Shown: in pieces, positions 22,191 to 32,399 of the stretch
How the letters are laid out: every line of letters starts with the position of its first letter
How positions within the stretch are numbered: position 1 is the first letter of the stretch
Made by a program: the position numbers and the translations under genes
Notes under the pieces: generated by a model
What the model saw: the letters and a program-made list of their open reading frames with translations, nothing else
The model's database searches: none
What the model was told of the DNA's origin: nothing
From: Dyella telluris
Lineage (GTDB): Bacteria; Pseudomonadota; Gammaproteobacteria; Xanthomonadales; Rhodanobacteraceae
Reading direction: 5' to 3'
NCBI RefSeq assembly: GCF_014297575.1
Contig: NZ_CP060412.1
Span: 4,092,001 to 4,156,000 of the forward strand
DNA length: 64,000 nucleotides

Positions 22191-25100
22191 ATGGATCTGC
22201 TGCGATTTCTGCTCCTGCTCCCCTTGCGTCTGTTGCGAGGGCTTCTGGCCGGCCTCGGCCTGCTATTGCGGCCTCTTTTCGGCCAGGTGAGCTGGGCCGC
22301 CCCCCGATGGATGCCCGCCACGGGTGGATGGATCCGGCAGCGCCCCGCGCAGGCGGCAGGCATCCTGGTGGCGGCGCTCGTGGTCGGCGGCGGTGGCTGG
22401 TTTGGCTGGCAGTGGTACAAGAACCGGCCGCAGCCGGTGGAGCCTTCCCGCGTGACACTGAGCGTCGAGGCGCCGCCGATCACCGATTACACCCGGCAAC
22501 CCATCGTGATCCATCCGCTCACGGTAGCGTTCTCCGGTTCGGCCGCACCGCTTGAAGGGGTTGGCAAACCGGTGACCACCGGTATCGTCATGCAGCCGGC
22601 GGTGAAGGGGCAATGGAGCTGGGTTGATGACCACACGCTTCGTTTTGCTCCTGCCGAAGACTGGCCGGTTGGCAAGCATTTCCAGGTGCGCTTCGACGTG
22701 GCCAAGGCATTTGCACGCCATGTGATGATGGCGGATGACCATGTCGATTTCGACACGCCCGCGTTCGAAGCCAAGGCCGAGAAGGGCGAGTTCTATCAGG
22801 ATCCGCAGGACGCCACGGCCAGGAAGACCATCCTGCCGGTCACGTTCAATTACCCGGTCGACGCCGCTGAGTTCGAGAAGCGCATCGAGGTGGGCCTGAA
22901 GCAGCCATCCGGCGGCGATGCGGCGCTGAAGTACACGGTCACTTACGACCAGTACAAGCTGCATGCGTGGATTCACTCGCAACCGCTTTCACTGCCGCGC
23001 GACGAAGGCGCGGTGTCCTACGCGATCGGCAAGGGCGTGCGCAGCGCTCGCGGCGGCGACGGTACGGCTGAAACCATCAAGACCCAGGTCCGCGTGCCTG
23101 GCCTCTACAGCCTCACCATCGACCACATCGAGCCGACGCTGGTCGACAACGAAAAGTACGAACCCGAGCAGGTGCTGCTGGTCAACGTGGGCGGCACGGT
23201 GCGCGACAGTGACCTGGGCGGCCTGATCAAGGCCTGGGTGCTGCCAGCGCGCAAGAAGGGCGACGAACAGGGCGAGGATGCTGCGCCGTACGACTGGAGC
23301 ACTGGCGAAGTCGGCGAGGCGGAATTGCGTCAGAGCGAGCCGCTGAAGCTGGAGATAGTGCCGACCGAAAACGACTACGAAGCCGTGCAGAGCTTCAAGT
23401 TCCATGCCGCGCCCGGGCAGCGTGTGTACGTGCGTGTGGACAAGGGCCTGAAGTCGTTCGGCGGTTACATCCTGGGCAAGCCCTATGCCACCGTCATCAG
23501 GGTGCCGGACTATCCCAGGCTGCTGCGCTTCATGGCGGATGGCTCGTTGCTGTCCATGTCGGGCAGCAAGCGCATCTCGGTGGTGTCGCGCAACTTGCCC
23601 GGCATGCGGGTCGAGGTGGGCCGCGTACTGCCGGATCAGCTGCAGCATCTGGTCAGCTTCAACCAGGGCACGTTTGCGCGCCCGCAGTTGAGTTACGACT
23701 TCAGCGAAGATCACATCGTCGAACGCTTCGAGCAGAAGCGCAGCTTTCCCAAGGGCGATCCGGCCAAGGCGCATTACGAAGGTATCGACCTTGGGCAGTA
23801 CCTGAAGGACGGCAAGCGGGGCGTGTTCCTGCTGCACCTGTCCAGCTATGACGCCGCGGCGGAAAAGAAGCGGGAAGAAGCCCGGAAGGCAGCCGAGGGC
23901 CAGCCGCAGGCAGCACCCACGAATAACGAGTCGGGTGACGAACCGGAAGAAAGCGGCGACGAGCAGGGCGAGATGGCCGACAGCGGCGACGGCAGCGAGA
24001 CGGCCGACCCAACCGACACGCGCCTGATCGTGGTCACGGACCTTGGCATGCTGGTGAAGCGTTCGCTGGATGGCAGCCAGGATGTATTCGTACAGTCCAT
24101 CCACACCGGCCAGCCGGTGGCAGGCGCCACGGTATCGGTGCTGGCCTTGAACGGCCAGACACTCTTCAGCGAATCGACGTCCGCCGACGGTGCCGTGCAT
24201 TTTCCCACCCTCAAGGGGCTGGATCGCGAGAAACAACCCACGCTGTACGTGGTCAGGAAGGGCGATGACCTGTCGTTCCTGCCTATCGGCGGTTCGACCA
24301 GTTACGAGCGCAAGCTCGACTTCTCGCGCTTCGACGTGGGTGGCGAGCGCAATGCGCAGAACGAGGGCCAGCTCTCGGCTTATCTGTTCTCGGATCGTGG
24401 CATCTATCGCCCGGGTGACACCTTCCACATCGGCCTGATCGTACGTGCAGCCAGCTGGACCCGCAGTGTGGTCGGCGTGCCGCTGCAGGCGGAGATCGTC
24501 GATCCGCGCGGCATGACGGTGAAGCAGCTGCCGATGTCGATGGACGCATCCGGTTTTGGCGAGCTCGAGTACGCGCCTGCCGAAACCGCGCCCACCGGCA
24601 CGTGGACGGTAAACCTGTACATCGTGAAGGATGGCAAGGCCAGCGCGCAGATCGGCAGTACCACCGTGCAGGTGAAGGAGTTCCTGCCTGATCGCATGAA
24701 GGTCGAAGCCAAGCTGGCCGGACAGGTGCCCGAAGGCTGGGTGAAGCCCGATCAGGTGAAGGGCGTGGTCGACGTGATGAACCTGTTTGGCACGCCAGCG
24801 GCGGATCGTCGCGTAGAAGCGTCGCTGACCTTGCGTCCGGCATGGCCGGCCTTCCGTAGCTGGCCCGACTATCACTTCTACGACGTGAAGCGCGCCAAGG
24901 AGGGCTACGAGGACAAGCTGCAGGATGGCAAGACCGACGACAAGGGGCACGCGGAATTCGACTTCGACCTGAAGAAATACGCGGACGCCACCTATCAGCT
25001 GTATTTCCTGGCGAAAGCCTATGAGCCCGAAGGTGGTCGCAGCGTGGCTGCTGCCGCGCAGACGCTGGTGTCCAGCAATGACTGGCTGGTCGGCTACAAG

Positions 25101-28100
25101 TCCGTCGACAACCTGGACTACGTCAACCGTGACGCGCCGCGCAGCGTGCACCTGGTGGCCATCGACCACACCGCCAAGTCCATCGCCCTGAAGGACCTGA
25201 AGGCACGCTTCATCGAGCGTCGTTACCTCTCCGTGCTGACCAAGCAGGATTCAGGCGTCTACAAGTATCAGTCCAAGCTCAAGGAGGTACCGGTCAACGA
25301 GCAGCCGTTGTCGATTCCTGCCACTGGGATGGACTATCCCTTGCCTACCGACAAGCCCGGCAACTATGCGCTGGTCATCGTCCGCGCCACTGACGGCGTG
25401 GAAGTGAACCGCGTGGAGTATTCGGTGGCGGGTGCGGCCAACGTGTCACGCTCGCTGGACCGCAACGCGGAGCTGCAGCTCAACCTGAGCAAGCAGGATT
25501 ACGCACCGGGCGAGTCGGTGGATATCGCCATTCGTGCGCCGTACGCGGGCAGTGGCCTGATCACCATCGAGCGCGACAAGGTGTATGCGCACGCGTGGTT
25601 CCACGCTGATACCACTAGCTCCGTGCAGCACATCACCGTGCCGGCGGATTTCGAAGGCAACGGCTACATCAACGTGCAGTACATCCGTGATCCGTCCTCG
25701 GACGAGATCTTCATGAGCCCGCTGAGCTACGGCGTGGTGCCGTTCTCGGTGAACCTGGATGCGCGGCGCAACGTCATCAAGGTGGATTCGCCGGCGGTGG
25801 TGAAGCCGGGCGATACCGTGACTTTCAAGCTCAGTGCGCCGCAGCCCACGCGTGCCGTGGTGTTCGCGGTGGATGAAGGCATCCTGCAGGTGGCGCGCTA
25901 CAAGCTGGGTGACCCGCTGAAGTTCTTCTTCCGCAAGCGCATGCTGGAAGTAGGCACTTCGCAGATCCTCGACCTGATCCTGCCGGACTTCGAGAAGCTG
26001 ATGGCCATGGCCGCGCCCGGCGGTGATGCCGATGCGGCCATCGGCCGCCAGCTCAATCCGTTCAAGCGCAAGCGCGACAAGCCGGTGGCGTACTGGTCCG
26101 GCATCGTGGATGTGAGCGGCGAGAAGGAGTTTACCTATCAGGTGCCCGATTACTTCAACGGCAAGCTGCGCGTGATGGCGGTGGCGGTGTCGACCGATCG
26201 CATCGGTACCTACGAAGGCAACACGACGGTCCGCGGGGACTTCGTGCTTTCGCCCAACGTGCCGACCACGCTGGCGCCCGGTGACGAGGTCGACGTGAGC
26301 GTGGGCGTGGCCAACAACCTCACGGGCCTCGGCGGCAAGCAGGTGCCGGTGGCGGTGACCCTGAAGACCGGGCCGCAGCTCCAGGTGGTCGGTGCGCAGA
26401 CGCAGAGCCTGAATCTCGGCGAGATGCGCGAGGGTGTGGTGAACTTCCGCGTCAAGGCCACCGACAAGCTCGGTTCGGGCAACTTCACCTTCACGGCGGG
26501 CTATGGCGACAAGTCGGCACGCCAGAGCGTGGATGTCTCCGTTCGGCCGGCATCCGCCTATCGCACGCAGGTGGATGTGGGTCGCGTGGATGCAGGGGCC
26601 AAGCAGGAGCAGCCCGACTTGCGTCGCCTTTACGGCGAATACGCCTCGCGAACCACCGCGTTCTCCAATATTCCCGTGGTGCTGAGCAGCGGCCTTGCGT
26701 CGTACCTGGTGAACTTCGAGCACCTGTGCAGCGAGCAGATCCTGAGCTCCGCCATGCCACGACTGGTGCTCTCAAAATGGCCGCAGGTGAAGGTGTTCGC
26801 CGATGCGTTGCAGCCGGCGCTGGGTGACAAGAAGCTCAGCAACTCGCAGGCGCTGTCGCAGATGCTGGATATCCTGCACTCGCGCCAGAACGGCGAAGGT
26901 GGCGTCGGTTTGTGGACGGCCACGCCGGATGCCAATCCGTTCGTGTCCACCTACGCCATGCATTTCATGCTCGAAGCCCGGGACCGCGGCGTGGAGGTGC
27001 CGCGCGACATGTTCGATGCAGGCAACAAGTACCTGCACCAGCTGGCCAGCAACGAATCGCTGGACGGCATCGACATGCTGCGCCAGCGCGCCTACGCGGT
27101 GTATCTGCTGACCCGCCAGGGCAATGTCACCACCAATGACCTTGCCGCCGTGCAGAAGCGGCTGGAAGCGGCTTACCCGAAGGAGTGGAAGAACGACCTG
27201 GCTGCGGCATGGCTGGCGGCGTCCTACCAGCTGCTCAAGCAGGATAAGCCGGCGGCCCAGTTGATGGCCGGTCCGCAGAAACTGCTGGAGCGTACCGGGC
27301 AGGATCGCGATTACGTCTATGGCTACTACTACGACCCGCTGGTGCGCGATGCCACCACGCTCTATCTGCTCAGCAAGCATTTCCCGGATCGCGCCAAGGC
27401 GCTCTCGCCGCGGGTGCTGGAGAACATCACCTGGCCGATGGAGCGGGGCTGGTACAACACCTTGTCCTCGTCGATGACCTTGTTGGCGTTGGATGCATAC
27501 GCCACCCAGAACAACCTCGACCTGGACAAGCTGCGCATTGATGAAGTGCATGCGGACGGCTCCGTCAAGTCCATCGCCGCACCGCAGGGCAACCTGCTGC
27601 AGGCAGGCACCTGGGCTGCCGACGCACGACGCCTGCGCTTCACCAACGACAGTGCGTTGCCCGCATGGCGCGTGGTCAGCCAGGGTGGTTATGACCGCGA
27701 CCAGCCGACCAAGGCCATCAAGGACGGCGTGGAGATCACTCGCGACTACACCGACACCAACGGCAAGGCGATCGACAAGATCAAGGTGGGTGACGAGATC
27801 GACGTTCACGTGAAGATCCGCAGCACCGATGGCCGTGCGTATGGCAACTTCGCCGTGGTCGACCTGTTGCCCGGCGGCTTCGAGCCGGTGATCCAGCCAG
27901 CAGCGGCGGTAACCGACCATCAGGACGATGGCAGCGCCGAGAACGACGCCGGAGGCGACAGTCAAGTGGCTGCCAGTGCATGGCGCTCGCCGATCGGCGT
28001 GGGCCAGTCCACCTGGCAACTGACGTACGCCGACATACGCGAGGATCGCGTGGTGCTCTATGGCACGGCCACCTCGGACGTGGGTGAATTCGTCTACCGC

Positions 28101-28223
28101 ATCAAGGCCACCAACGCCGGCAAGTTCATCGTGCCGCCGGCCTATGGCGAATCCCTGTACGACCGTCGCGTGCAGGCGCGCACGGCCGGTGGTGCCACGC
28201 TGGAGGTTGTCCGTCAGCCCTGA
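22191..28223 (+). CDS. Alpha-2-macroglobulin family protein (YfhM-like)
   Basis: Very large periplasm-facing protein of 2010 residues, a bacterial protease trap thought to guard the periplasm alongside PBP1C. The thioester motif CxEQ is kept as CSEQ (Cys about residue 1513, in YLVNFEHLCSEQILSSAMP). Upstream are macroglobulin-type beta domains, including the conserved YRPGDTFHIGLIVR segment. The N-terminus has two hydrophobic stretches (residues 3-27 and 58-72) and no lipobox, so it is probably membrane-anchored rather than a lipoprotein like E. coli YfhM. A long acidic linker (rich in E, D, G, S) lies near residues 560-610. Start ATG 22191 follows GGGAAGG. pbpC is next, the conserved pairing. 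Confidence 0.93.
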   Translation: MDLLRFLLLLPLRLLRGLLAGLGLLLRPLFGQVSWAAPRWMPATGGWIRQRPAQAAGILVAALVVGGGGWFGWQWYKNRPQPVEPSRVTLSVEAPPITDYTRQPIVIHPLTVAFSGSAAPLEGVGKPVTTGIVMQPAVKGQWSWVDDHTLRFAPAEDWPVGKHFQVRFDVAKAFARHVMMADDHVDFDTPAFEAKAEKGEFYQDPQDATARKTILPVTFNYPVDAAEFEKRIEVGLKQPSGGDAALKYTVTYDQYKLHAWIHSQPLSLPRDEGAVSYAIGKGVRSARGGDGTAETIKTQVRVPGLYSLTIDHIEPTLVDNEKYEPEQVLLVNVGGTVRDSDLGGLIKAWVLPARKKGDEQGEDAAPYDWSTGEVGEAELRQSEPLKLEIVPTENDYEAVQSFKFHAAPGQRVYVRVDKGLKSFGGYILGKPYATVIRVPDYPRLLRFMADGSLLSMSGSKRISVVSRNLPGMRVEVGRVLPDQLQHLVSFNQGTFARPQLSYDFSEDHIVERFEQKRSFPKGDPAKAHYEGIDLGQYLKDGKRGVFLLHLSSYDAAAEKKREEARKAAEGQPQAAPTNNESGDEPEESGDEQGEMADSGDGSETADPTDTRLIVVTDLGMLVKRSLDGSQDVFVQSIHTGQPVAGATVSVLALNGQTLFSESTSADGAVHFPTLKGLDREKQPTLYVVRKGDDLSFLPIGGSTSYERKLDFSRFDVGGERNAQNEGQLSAYLFSDRGIYRPGDTFHIGLIVRAASWTRSVVGVPLQAEIVDPRGMTVKQLPMSMDASGFGELEYAPAETAPTGTWTVNLYIVKDGKASAQIGSTTVQVKEFLPDRMKVEAKLAGQVPEGWVKPDQVKGVVDVMNLFGTPAADRRVEASLTLRPAWPAFRSWPDYHFYDVKRAKEGYEDKLQDGKTDDKGHAEFDFDLKKYADATYQLYFLAKAYEPEGGRSVAAAAQTLVSSNDWLVGYKSVDNLDYVNRDAPRSVHLVAIDHTAKSIALKDLKARFIERRYLSVLTKQDSGVYKYQSKLKEVPVNEQPLSIPATGMDYPLPTDKPGNYALVIVRATDGVEVNRVEYSVAGAANVSRSLDRNAELQLNLSKQDYAPGESVDIAIRAPYAGSGLITIERDKVYAHAWFHADTTSSVQHITVPADFEGNGYINVQYIRDPSSDEIFMSPLSYGVVPFSVNLDARRNVIKVDSPAVVKPGDTVTFKLSAPQPTRAVVFAVDEGILQVARYKLGDPLKFFFRKRMLEVGTSQILDLILPDFEKLMAMAAPGGDADAAIGRQLNPFKRKRDKPVAYWSGIVDVSGEKEFTYQVPDYFNGKLRVMAVAVSTDRIGTYEGNTTVRGDFVLSPNVPTTLAPGDEVDVSVGVANNLTGLGGKQVPVAVTLKTGPQLQVVGAQTQSLNLGEMREGVVNFRVKATDKLGSGNFTFTAGYGDKSARQSVDVSVRPASAYRTQVDVGRVDAGAKQEQPDLRRLYGEYASRTTAFSNIPVVLSSGLASYLVNFEHLCSEQILSSAMPRLVLSKWPQVKVFADALQPALGDKKLSNSQALSQMLDILHSRQNGEGGVGLWTATPDANPFVSTYAMHFMLEARDRGVEVPRDMFDAGNKYLHQLASNESLDGIDMLRQRAYAVYLLTRQGNVTTNDLAAVQKRLEAAYPKEWKNDLAAAWLAASYQLLKQDKPAAQLMAGPQKLLERTGQDRDYVYGYYYDPLVRDATTLYLLSKHFPDRAKALSPRVLENITWPMERGWYNTLSSSMTLLALDAYATQNNLDLDKLRIDEVHADGSVKSIAAPQGNLLQAGTWAADARRLRFTNDSALPAWRVVSQGGYDRDQPTKAIKDGVEITRDYTDTNGKAIDKIKVGDEIDVHVKIRSTDGRAYGNFAVVDLLPGGFEPVIQPAAAVTDHQDDGSAENDAGGDSQVAASAWRSPIGVGQSTWQLTYADIREDRVVLYGTATSDVGEFVYRIKATNAGKFIVPPAYGESLYDRRVQARTAGGATLEVVRQP

Positions 28224-28230
28224 TGGTTAA

Positions 28231-28260
28231 GCGGCGCCCGCGAGATTTCGCGGGTGCCGC
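28231..28260 (+). terminator. Hairpin between the macroglobulin gene and pbpC
   Basis: GCGGC plus CCCGCGA pairing with TCGCGGG plus GCCGC with one opposed mismatch, directly after the stop and 15 bases before the pbpC start. No T run follows; it may tune expression within an operon. Confidence 0.45.
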
Positions 28261-28275
28261 AGCGGACAGACGCGC

Positions 28276-30669
28276 ATGAACACGCCATCGTTCATCCTTC
28301 GCAGCCGGCATGCCGCCCTACGCTGGATCGTGCGCTGGCAGAACTGGCTGGTGGCGGTGGCGTTGCTGGCCGCCTTGCTGGTGGGTTGTCGCTGGTGGCC
28401 ACATCGGCCGCTGAGCGCCTGGCTACCCTCGTCAACGGCCGTGTATGACGCGCATGGGCGCCTGCTTCGCCTCACGTTGGCCAGCGACCAGCGCTATCGG
28501 CTTTGGGTGCCACTACGGGACGTGTCGCCCGCACTGGTCGATGGCGTACTGTTGCATGAGGACCGCTGGTATCGATGGCATCCGGGTTTCAATCCCTACG
28601 GACTGATGCGCGGCGCGTGGGTCACCTATGTGAACCACGGCAACCGCCAGGGTGGCTCGACCGTCACCATGCAGCTCGCCCGTCTTTTGTGGCGCCTCAA
28701 CACGCGCACGCCGGTGGGCAAGTTGCAGCAGGTGGTGCGGGCAATACAGCTGGAGCTGTTCTATTCGAAGGACCAGATCCTCGAGGCCTATCTGAACTAC
28801 GCGCCGTACGGGCGCAATGTCGAAGGCGTGGGTGCGGCCAGCCTGGCGTACTTCGACAAGCCCGCCGGCGCATTGAGTCTGCCCGAGGCATTGACCCTGG
28901 CCGTGATTCCCCAGGACCCCACCCGTCGCCTGCAGGCGGGAGTCGATGCGCCCGACCTCATCAGCACCCGGCTCAGCAGTTCGCGCAACCGCCTCTACGC
29001 GCGATGGAAGGTGCTGCATCCGAGGGATGCCGGGCTGCAACCGCTGTTTTCCTTGCCCCTGCGGCTGCGGCCGTTGTCGCAGCTGCCGTTCGAGGCACCG
29101 CATGCAGTGGATCAGGTGCTGGCCGCGCGTCGCCTGATGTCCGGCGACATCGATAGCCGCGTCACGACCACGCTCGATCTGGATCTGCAGCATGTGCTGG
29201 AGCGGCAGGTGGATCGTTACGTGGAACGCAACAGTGGCCGCGGCATCCGCAACGTGGCCGCGGTGCTGGTGGATACGCGGGACATGGACGTAAAGGCGCT
29301 GGTCGGATCGGCGGACTACCGCAACGCCGATATCCAGGGCCAGGTGAATGGCACGCTGGCCAAACGCTCGCCGGGCTCCACCTTGAAGCCTTTCATCTAC
29401 GCGTTGGGTTTCGACCAGGGCGTGCTGCACCCGCAGACGGTATTGCGCGATGTGCCTACCGCATTTGGTCCGTACGCGCCGGAGAATTTCGACGGCCATT
29501 TCCTTGGACCGGTGACCGCAACGGAAGCACTGATACGCAGCCGCAATATCCCTGCCGTTTGGGTGGCGTCACAGTTGCAGCAACCGAGCTTTTATCAGTT
29601 CCTGCGCGATGCTGGCATCAGTCGCATGGCGAGCGAAAAACACTACGGCCTCGCGCTGGTGCTGGGCGGCGGTGAGGTCTCCATGCAGGAGCTTGCTGGC
29701 CTCTATGCCATGCTCGCCAATCGCGGTGAGTTGAAGCCGCTGCGCCTGCTCGATGCAGAGCCACACGGGGAGGGAACGCGCCTGCTCAGTGAGGAGGCGA
29801 GCTTCATGGTGATGGACATGTTGCGCCAGAACCCGCGGCCCGACGAAACCACGGGTGCCCAGCCCGATCGCCTGCCGGTGTACTGGAAGACCGGCACCTC
29901 ATGGGGTTTTCGCGATGCCTGGACAGCGGGCAGCGTGGGGCCGTACGTGCTGGTGGTGTGGGTGGGCAACTTCGATGGCAGCAGCAACCCGGCGTTTGTC
30001 GGCGTGGAGGCTGCGGCGCCCCTGTTCTTCCAGATGGTCGATGCCCTGCGTGCCGCGCAGCCGCAGATGGCCGAGCCAGTGCGGCACATGCCTGCGCACC
30101 TCAAGCGCGTGGAGATCTGCCTGGCCAGCGGCGAGCTTCCCAACCAGTGGTGCCCGCAGCGTGGCATGACCTGGTTCATTCCGGGCAAGTCGCCCATCCG
30201 CGTGAGCCAGGTGCATCGACCGGTGGTGATCGACGACGACACCGGCAAGCCTGCCTGTCCGCCGTACCAGGGCAAGCGCACCCACGTGGAGGTGTATGAG
30301 TTCTGGCCGTCCGAATTGCAGCGGGTGTTCGTGCAGGCCGGCATTCCGCGCCGTACCCCGCCGCGCAACGATGCGTGTGCCCTTGGTGGTGCCGATGGCG
30401 AGCCGCCGTCCATCAGTTCGCCGCTGCGCGGCAGCATCTATGCCATGCGCCTGAAGTCGAGCGGGCAGGACCGCATTGCCTTCACTGCCAATGCCGACGC
30501 ATCGGTGCGCACGATGTACTGGTTCGTCAACGACGCCTATGTGGGGCGCAGTGCGCCCGGTGAGTCGCTGTTCTGGCAACCCTCGACGGCAGGCAACTAC
30601 GAAGTGCGCGTGGTCGACGATCGCGGCCGCAGCGACAGCCGGCCGCTGGGCGTGAACGTGGTCGACTGA
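28276..30669 (+). CDS. pbpC: Penicillin-binding protein 1C
   Basis: Bifunctional peptidoglycan synthase of the inner membrane, 797 residues. After one N-terminal membrane helix (WLVAVALLAALLVGCRWW) comes the glycosyltransferase domain with the catalytic Glu in LLHEDRWYRWHPG and the GGSTVTMQLARLL motif. The transpeptidase domain has SPGSTLKPF (SxxK), the SRN triad and KTGTSWGFRDAW (KTG). The C-terminal PBP1C-specific (BiPBP_C) domain follows. It sits 52 bp after the alpha-2-macroglobulin gene. Confidence 0.95.
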   Translation: MNTPSFILRSRHAALRWIVRWQNWLVAVALLAALLVGCRWWPHRPLSAWLPSSTAVYDAHGRLLRLTLASDQRYRLWVPLRDVSPALVDGVLLHEDRWYRWHPGFNPYGLMRGAWVTYVNHGNRQGGSTVTMQLARLLWRLNTRTPVGKLQQVVRAIQLELFYSKDQILEAYLNYAPYGRNVEGVGAASLAYFDKPAGALSLPEALTLAVIPQDPTRRLQAGVDAPDLISTRLSSSRNRLYARWKVLHPRDAGLQPLFSLPLRLRPLSQLPFEAPHAVDQVLAARRLMSGDIDSRVTTTLDLDLQHVLERQVDRYVERNSGRGIRNVAAVLVDTRDMDVKALVGSADYRNADIQGQVNGTLAKRSPGSTLKPFIYALGFDQGVLHPQTVLRDVPTAFGPYAPENFDGHFLGPVTATEALIRSRNIPAVWVASQLQQPSFYQFLRDAGISRMASEKHYGLALVLGGGEVSMQELAGLYAMLANRGELKPLRLLDAEPHGEGTRLLSEEASFMVMDMLRQNPRPDETTGAQPDRLPVYWKTGTSWGFRDAWTAGSVGPYVLVVWVGNFDGSSNPAFVGVEAAAPLFFQMVDALRAAQPQMAEPVRHMPAHLKRVEICLASGELPNQWCPQRGMTWFIPGKSPIRVSQVHRPVVIDDDTGKPACPPYQGKRTHVEVYEFWPSELQRVFVQAGIPRRTPPRNDACALGGADGEPPSISSPLRGSIYAMRLKSSGQDRIAFTANADASVRTMYWFVNDAYVGRSAPGESLFWQPSTAGNYEVRVVDDRGRSDSRPLGVNVVD

Positions 30670-30756
30670 CCGACCCTGCCATGCGTCACGCCCGGGCAGG
30701 GTGTCGCGGCTGCGCTATGCTTGCCCGACTGTTCCGAGACCAGCGCACGCCCACGC

Positions 30757-32046
30757 ATGAGTTCGTCACCGGCTGTTTCCTACTACCGCGCCACGGCGAC
30801 GCCGTATACGCCGTATGCCCCGCTGCAGGGCAAGGTCGATGCACGTGTGGCCATCGTCGGCGGCGGTTTCGCTGGCCTGCATACCGCGCTCGGCCTGGCC
30901 GAACGTGGCGTGCGCGACGTGGTGCTGCTGGAACGCGAGCAGGTGGGCTTCGGTGCCTCCGGGCGCAACGGCGGTTTTGTCTTTGGTGGCTATTCGCTGG
31001 GTGAGCAATCGCTGCTCGACCAGCGTGGGCAGAACGCAGCCGGTGCATTGTTTCGTCTGACCACCGAAGCGGTGGGGCGCATCCGTCGGCATGTATCGCA
31101 CTACGACATTCCCTGTGACCTGGTGGACGAAGGCGTCATCTGGGCCAACTGGTTCCGCGATCCGGCTGTGCTGCGACAGCGGCAGGAGTTGCTGGCAAGG
31201 CAGTACGGCGTGTCGTGGGAGTGGCTGCCGCAAAGCGAGCTTCGCGCACGCGTCCACACCACGCGTTACTACGACGGCCTGTACGAGCGCGACGCGCTGC
31301 ACCTGCATCCACTGAATTTCGCCATCGGCCTTGCCGGCGCGGCGGCGTCGCAGGGCGTGCGTGTCCACGAGAACACCGATGTGTGGCAGCTGCGTCGCGA
31401 CGGCACACGCTGGCGCATCGAGACGGCGCAGGGCACGGTGCACGCCGATCAGGTCGTGCTTGCCTGCGGAGGTTATCTGGCCGGGCTGCGGCGCCAGGTG
31501 GATCGCGCCATCCTGCCCATTGCCACCTACGTGATGGTGACCGAGCCCCTGGGTGGGCGCATGGTCGATGCGCTGGAAACGCGTGCCGCCGTTTACGATT
31601 CACGCTTCGCCTTCGACTACTACCGGCCGCTGCCGGATGGCCGCCTGCTCTGGGGCGGGCGCATCTCGGTGCGCGATCGTTCGCCTCGTGCCGTGCAGCA
31701 ATTGCTTATGCACGACCTGCTGCGCGTGTTTCCCCAGCTGAAGGGCGTGCGCGTCGACTACGCATGGTCCGGCCTGATGAGCTACGCACGCCACCAGATG
31801 CCGCAGATCGGCAGCAGTGGCGACGGTTTGTGGTGGGCGCAGGCATTCGGCGGTCATGGCCTGGCACCCACCTGCGCGGCGGGTGAGCTGCTGGCCTCGG
31901 CCCTGGCCGAAGGTGATGATCGATGGAAGCAGTTCGCGCCTTACGGCCTGGATCGCACCTATCGGCCATTTGGCTATCTCGGTGCGCAGGCCAGCTACTG
32001 GTGGCAACAAAGCAAGGACTGGTTCAAGACGAGGCTGGAAGGATGA
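30757..32046 (+). CDS. FAD-dependent amine/amino-acid oxidoreductase (DadA/PuuB type)
   Basis: 429-residue flavoprotein of the DAO family. The dinucleotide-binding motif [21 protein letters not shown] is near residue 31, followed by the family motif [16 protein letters not shown], and a C-terminal FAD segment [21 protein letters not shown]. It is most like gamma-glutamylputrescine oxidase or OrdL proteins, so a role in polyamine breakdown is plausible but not shown. Start ATG 30757 fits the family N-terminus; an upstream TTG at 30721 is less likely. Its stop overlaps csaA as ATGA. Confidence 0.82.
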   Translation: MSSSPAVSYYRATATPYTPYAPLQGKVDARVAIVGGGFAGLHTALGLAERGVRDVVLLEREQVGFGASGRNGGFVFGGYSLGEQSLLDQRGQNAAGALFRLTTEAVGRIRRHVSHYDIPCDLVDEGVIWANWFRDPAVLRQRQELLARQYGVSWEWLPQSELRARVHTTRYYDGLYERDALHLHPLNFAIGLAGAAASQGVRVHENTDVWQLRRDGTRWRIETAQGTVHADQVVLACGGYLAGLRRQVDRAILPIATYVMVTEPLGGRMVDALETRAAVYDSRFAFDYYRPLPDGRLLWGGRISVRDRSPRAVQQLLMHDLLRVFPQLKGVRVDYAWSGLMSYARHQMPQIGSSGDGLWWAQAFGGHGLAPTCAAGELLASALAEGDDRWKQFAPYGLDRTYRPFGYLGAQASYWWQQSKDWFKTRLEG

Positions 32047-32399
32047 GCGGAACAGAAGCCAATGCGCCGGGCGAGATCAGCTGGGCCGATTTCGAGAAGG
32101 TGTTGCTCGTTGCCGGCACCGTAACGCGGGTGGAGCCGTTTCCCGAAGCGCGCAAGCCGGCGTGGAAAGTGTGGGTGGATTTCGGCCCGTATGGCGAAAA
32201 GAAAACCAGTGCGCAGATTGCCCGCTTGTATCAGGCCGAGGATCTGATCGGGCGCCAGATCGTCGGCATCATCAATTTCCCGGAGAAGCAGATCGGGCCG
32301 TTCCGTTCACAGTTCCTGCTGACCGGATTTCCCACCGACGAGGGTGTGGTGCTCACCGCGGTCGAGCGCCCCGTGCCCAACGGCACGCGGCTGGCCTGA
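32043..32399 (+). CDS. csaA: tRNA-binding protein / secretion chaperone CsaA
   Basis: 118-residue single OB-fold protein of the CsaA family. It carries the conserved segments [32 protein letters not shown] and [24 protein letters not shown]. CsaA binds tRNA-like RNA and acts as a secretion chaperone in Bacillus. It is coupled to the oxidoreductase gene by an ATGA overlap, and its stop directly abuts the stop of the convergent MFS gene with no spacer. Confidence 0.92.
   Translation: MSGTEANAPGEISWADFEKVLLVAGTVTRVEPFPEARKPAWKVWVDFGPYGEKKTSAQIARLYQAEDLIGRQIVGIINFPEKQIGPFRSQFLLTGFPTDEGVVLTAVERPVPNGTRLA

Noticed and set aside
22989..25169. Minus-strand frame inside the macroglobulin gene
   Set aside because: Antisense shadow in GC-rich DNA. 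The sense frame is continuous and has domain motifs.
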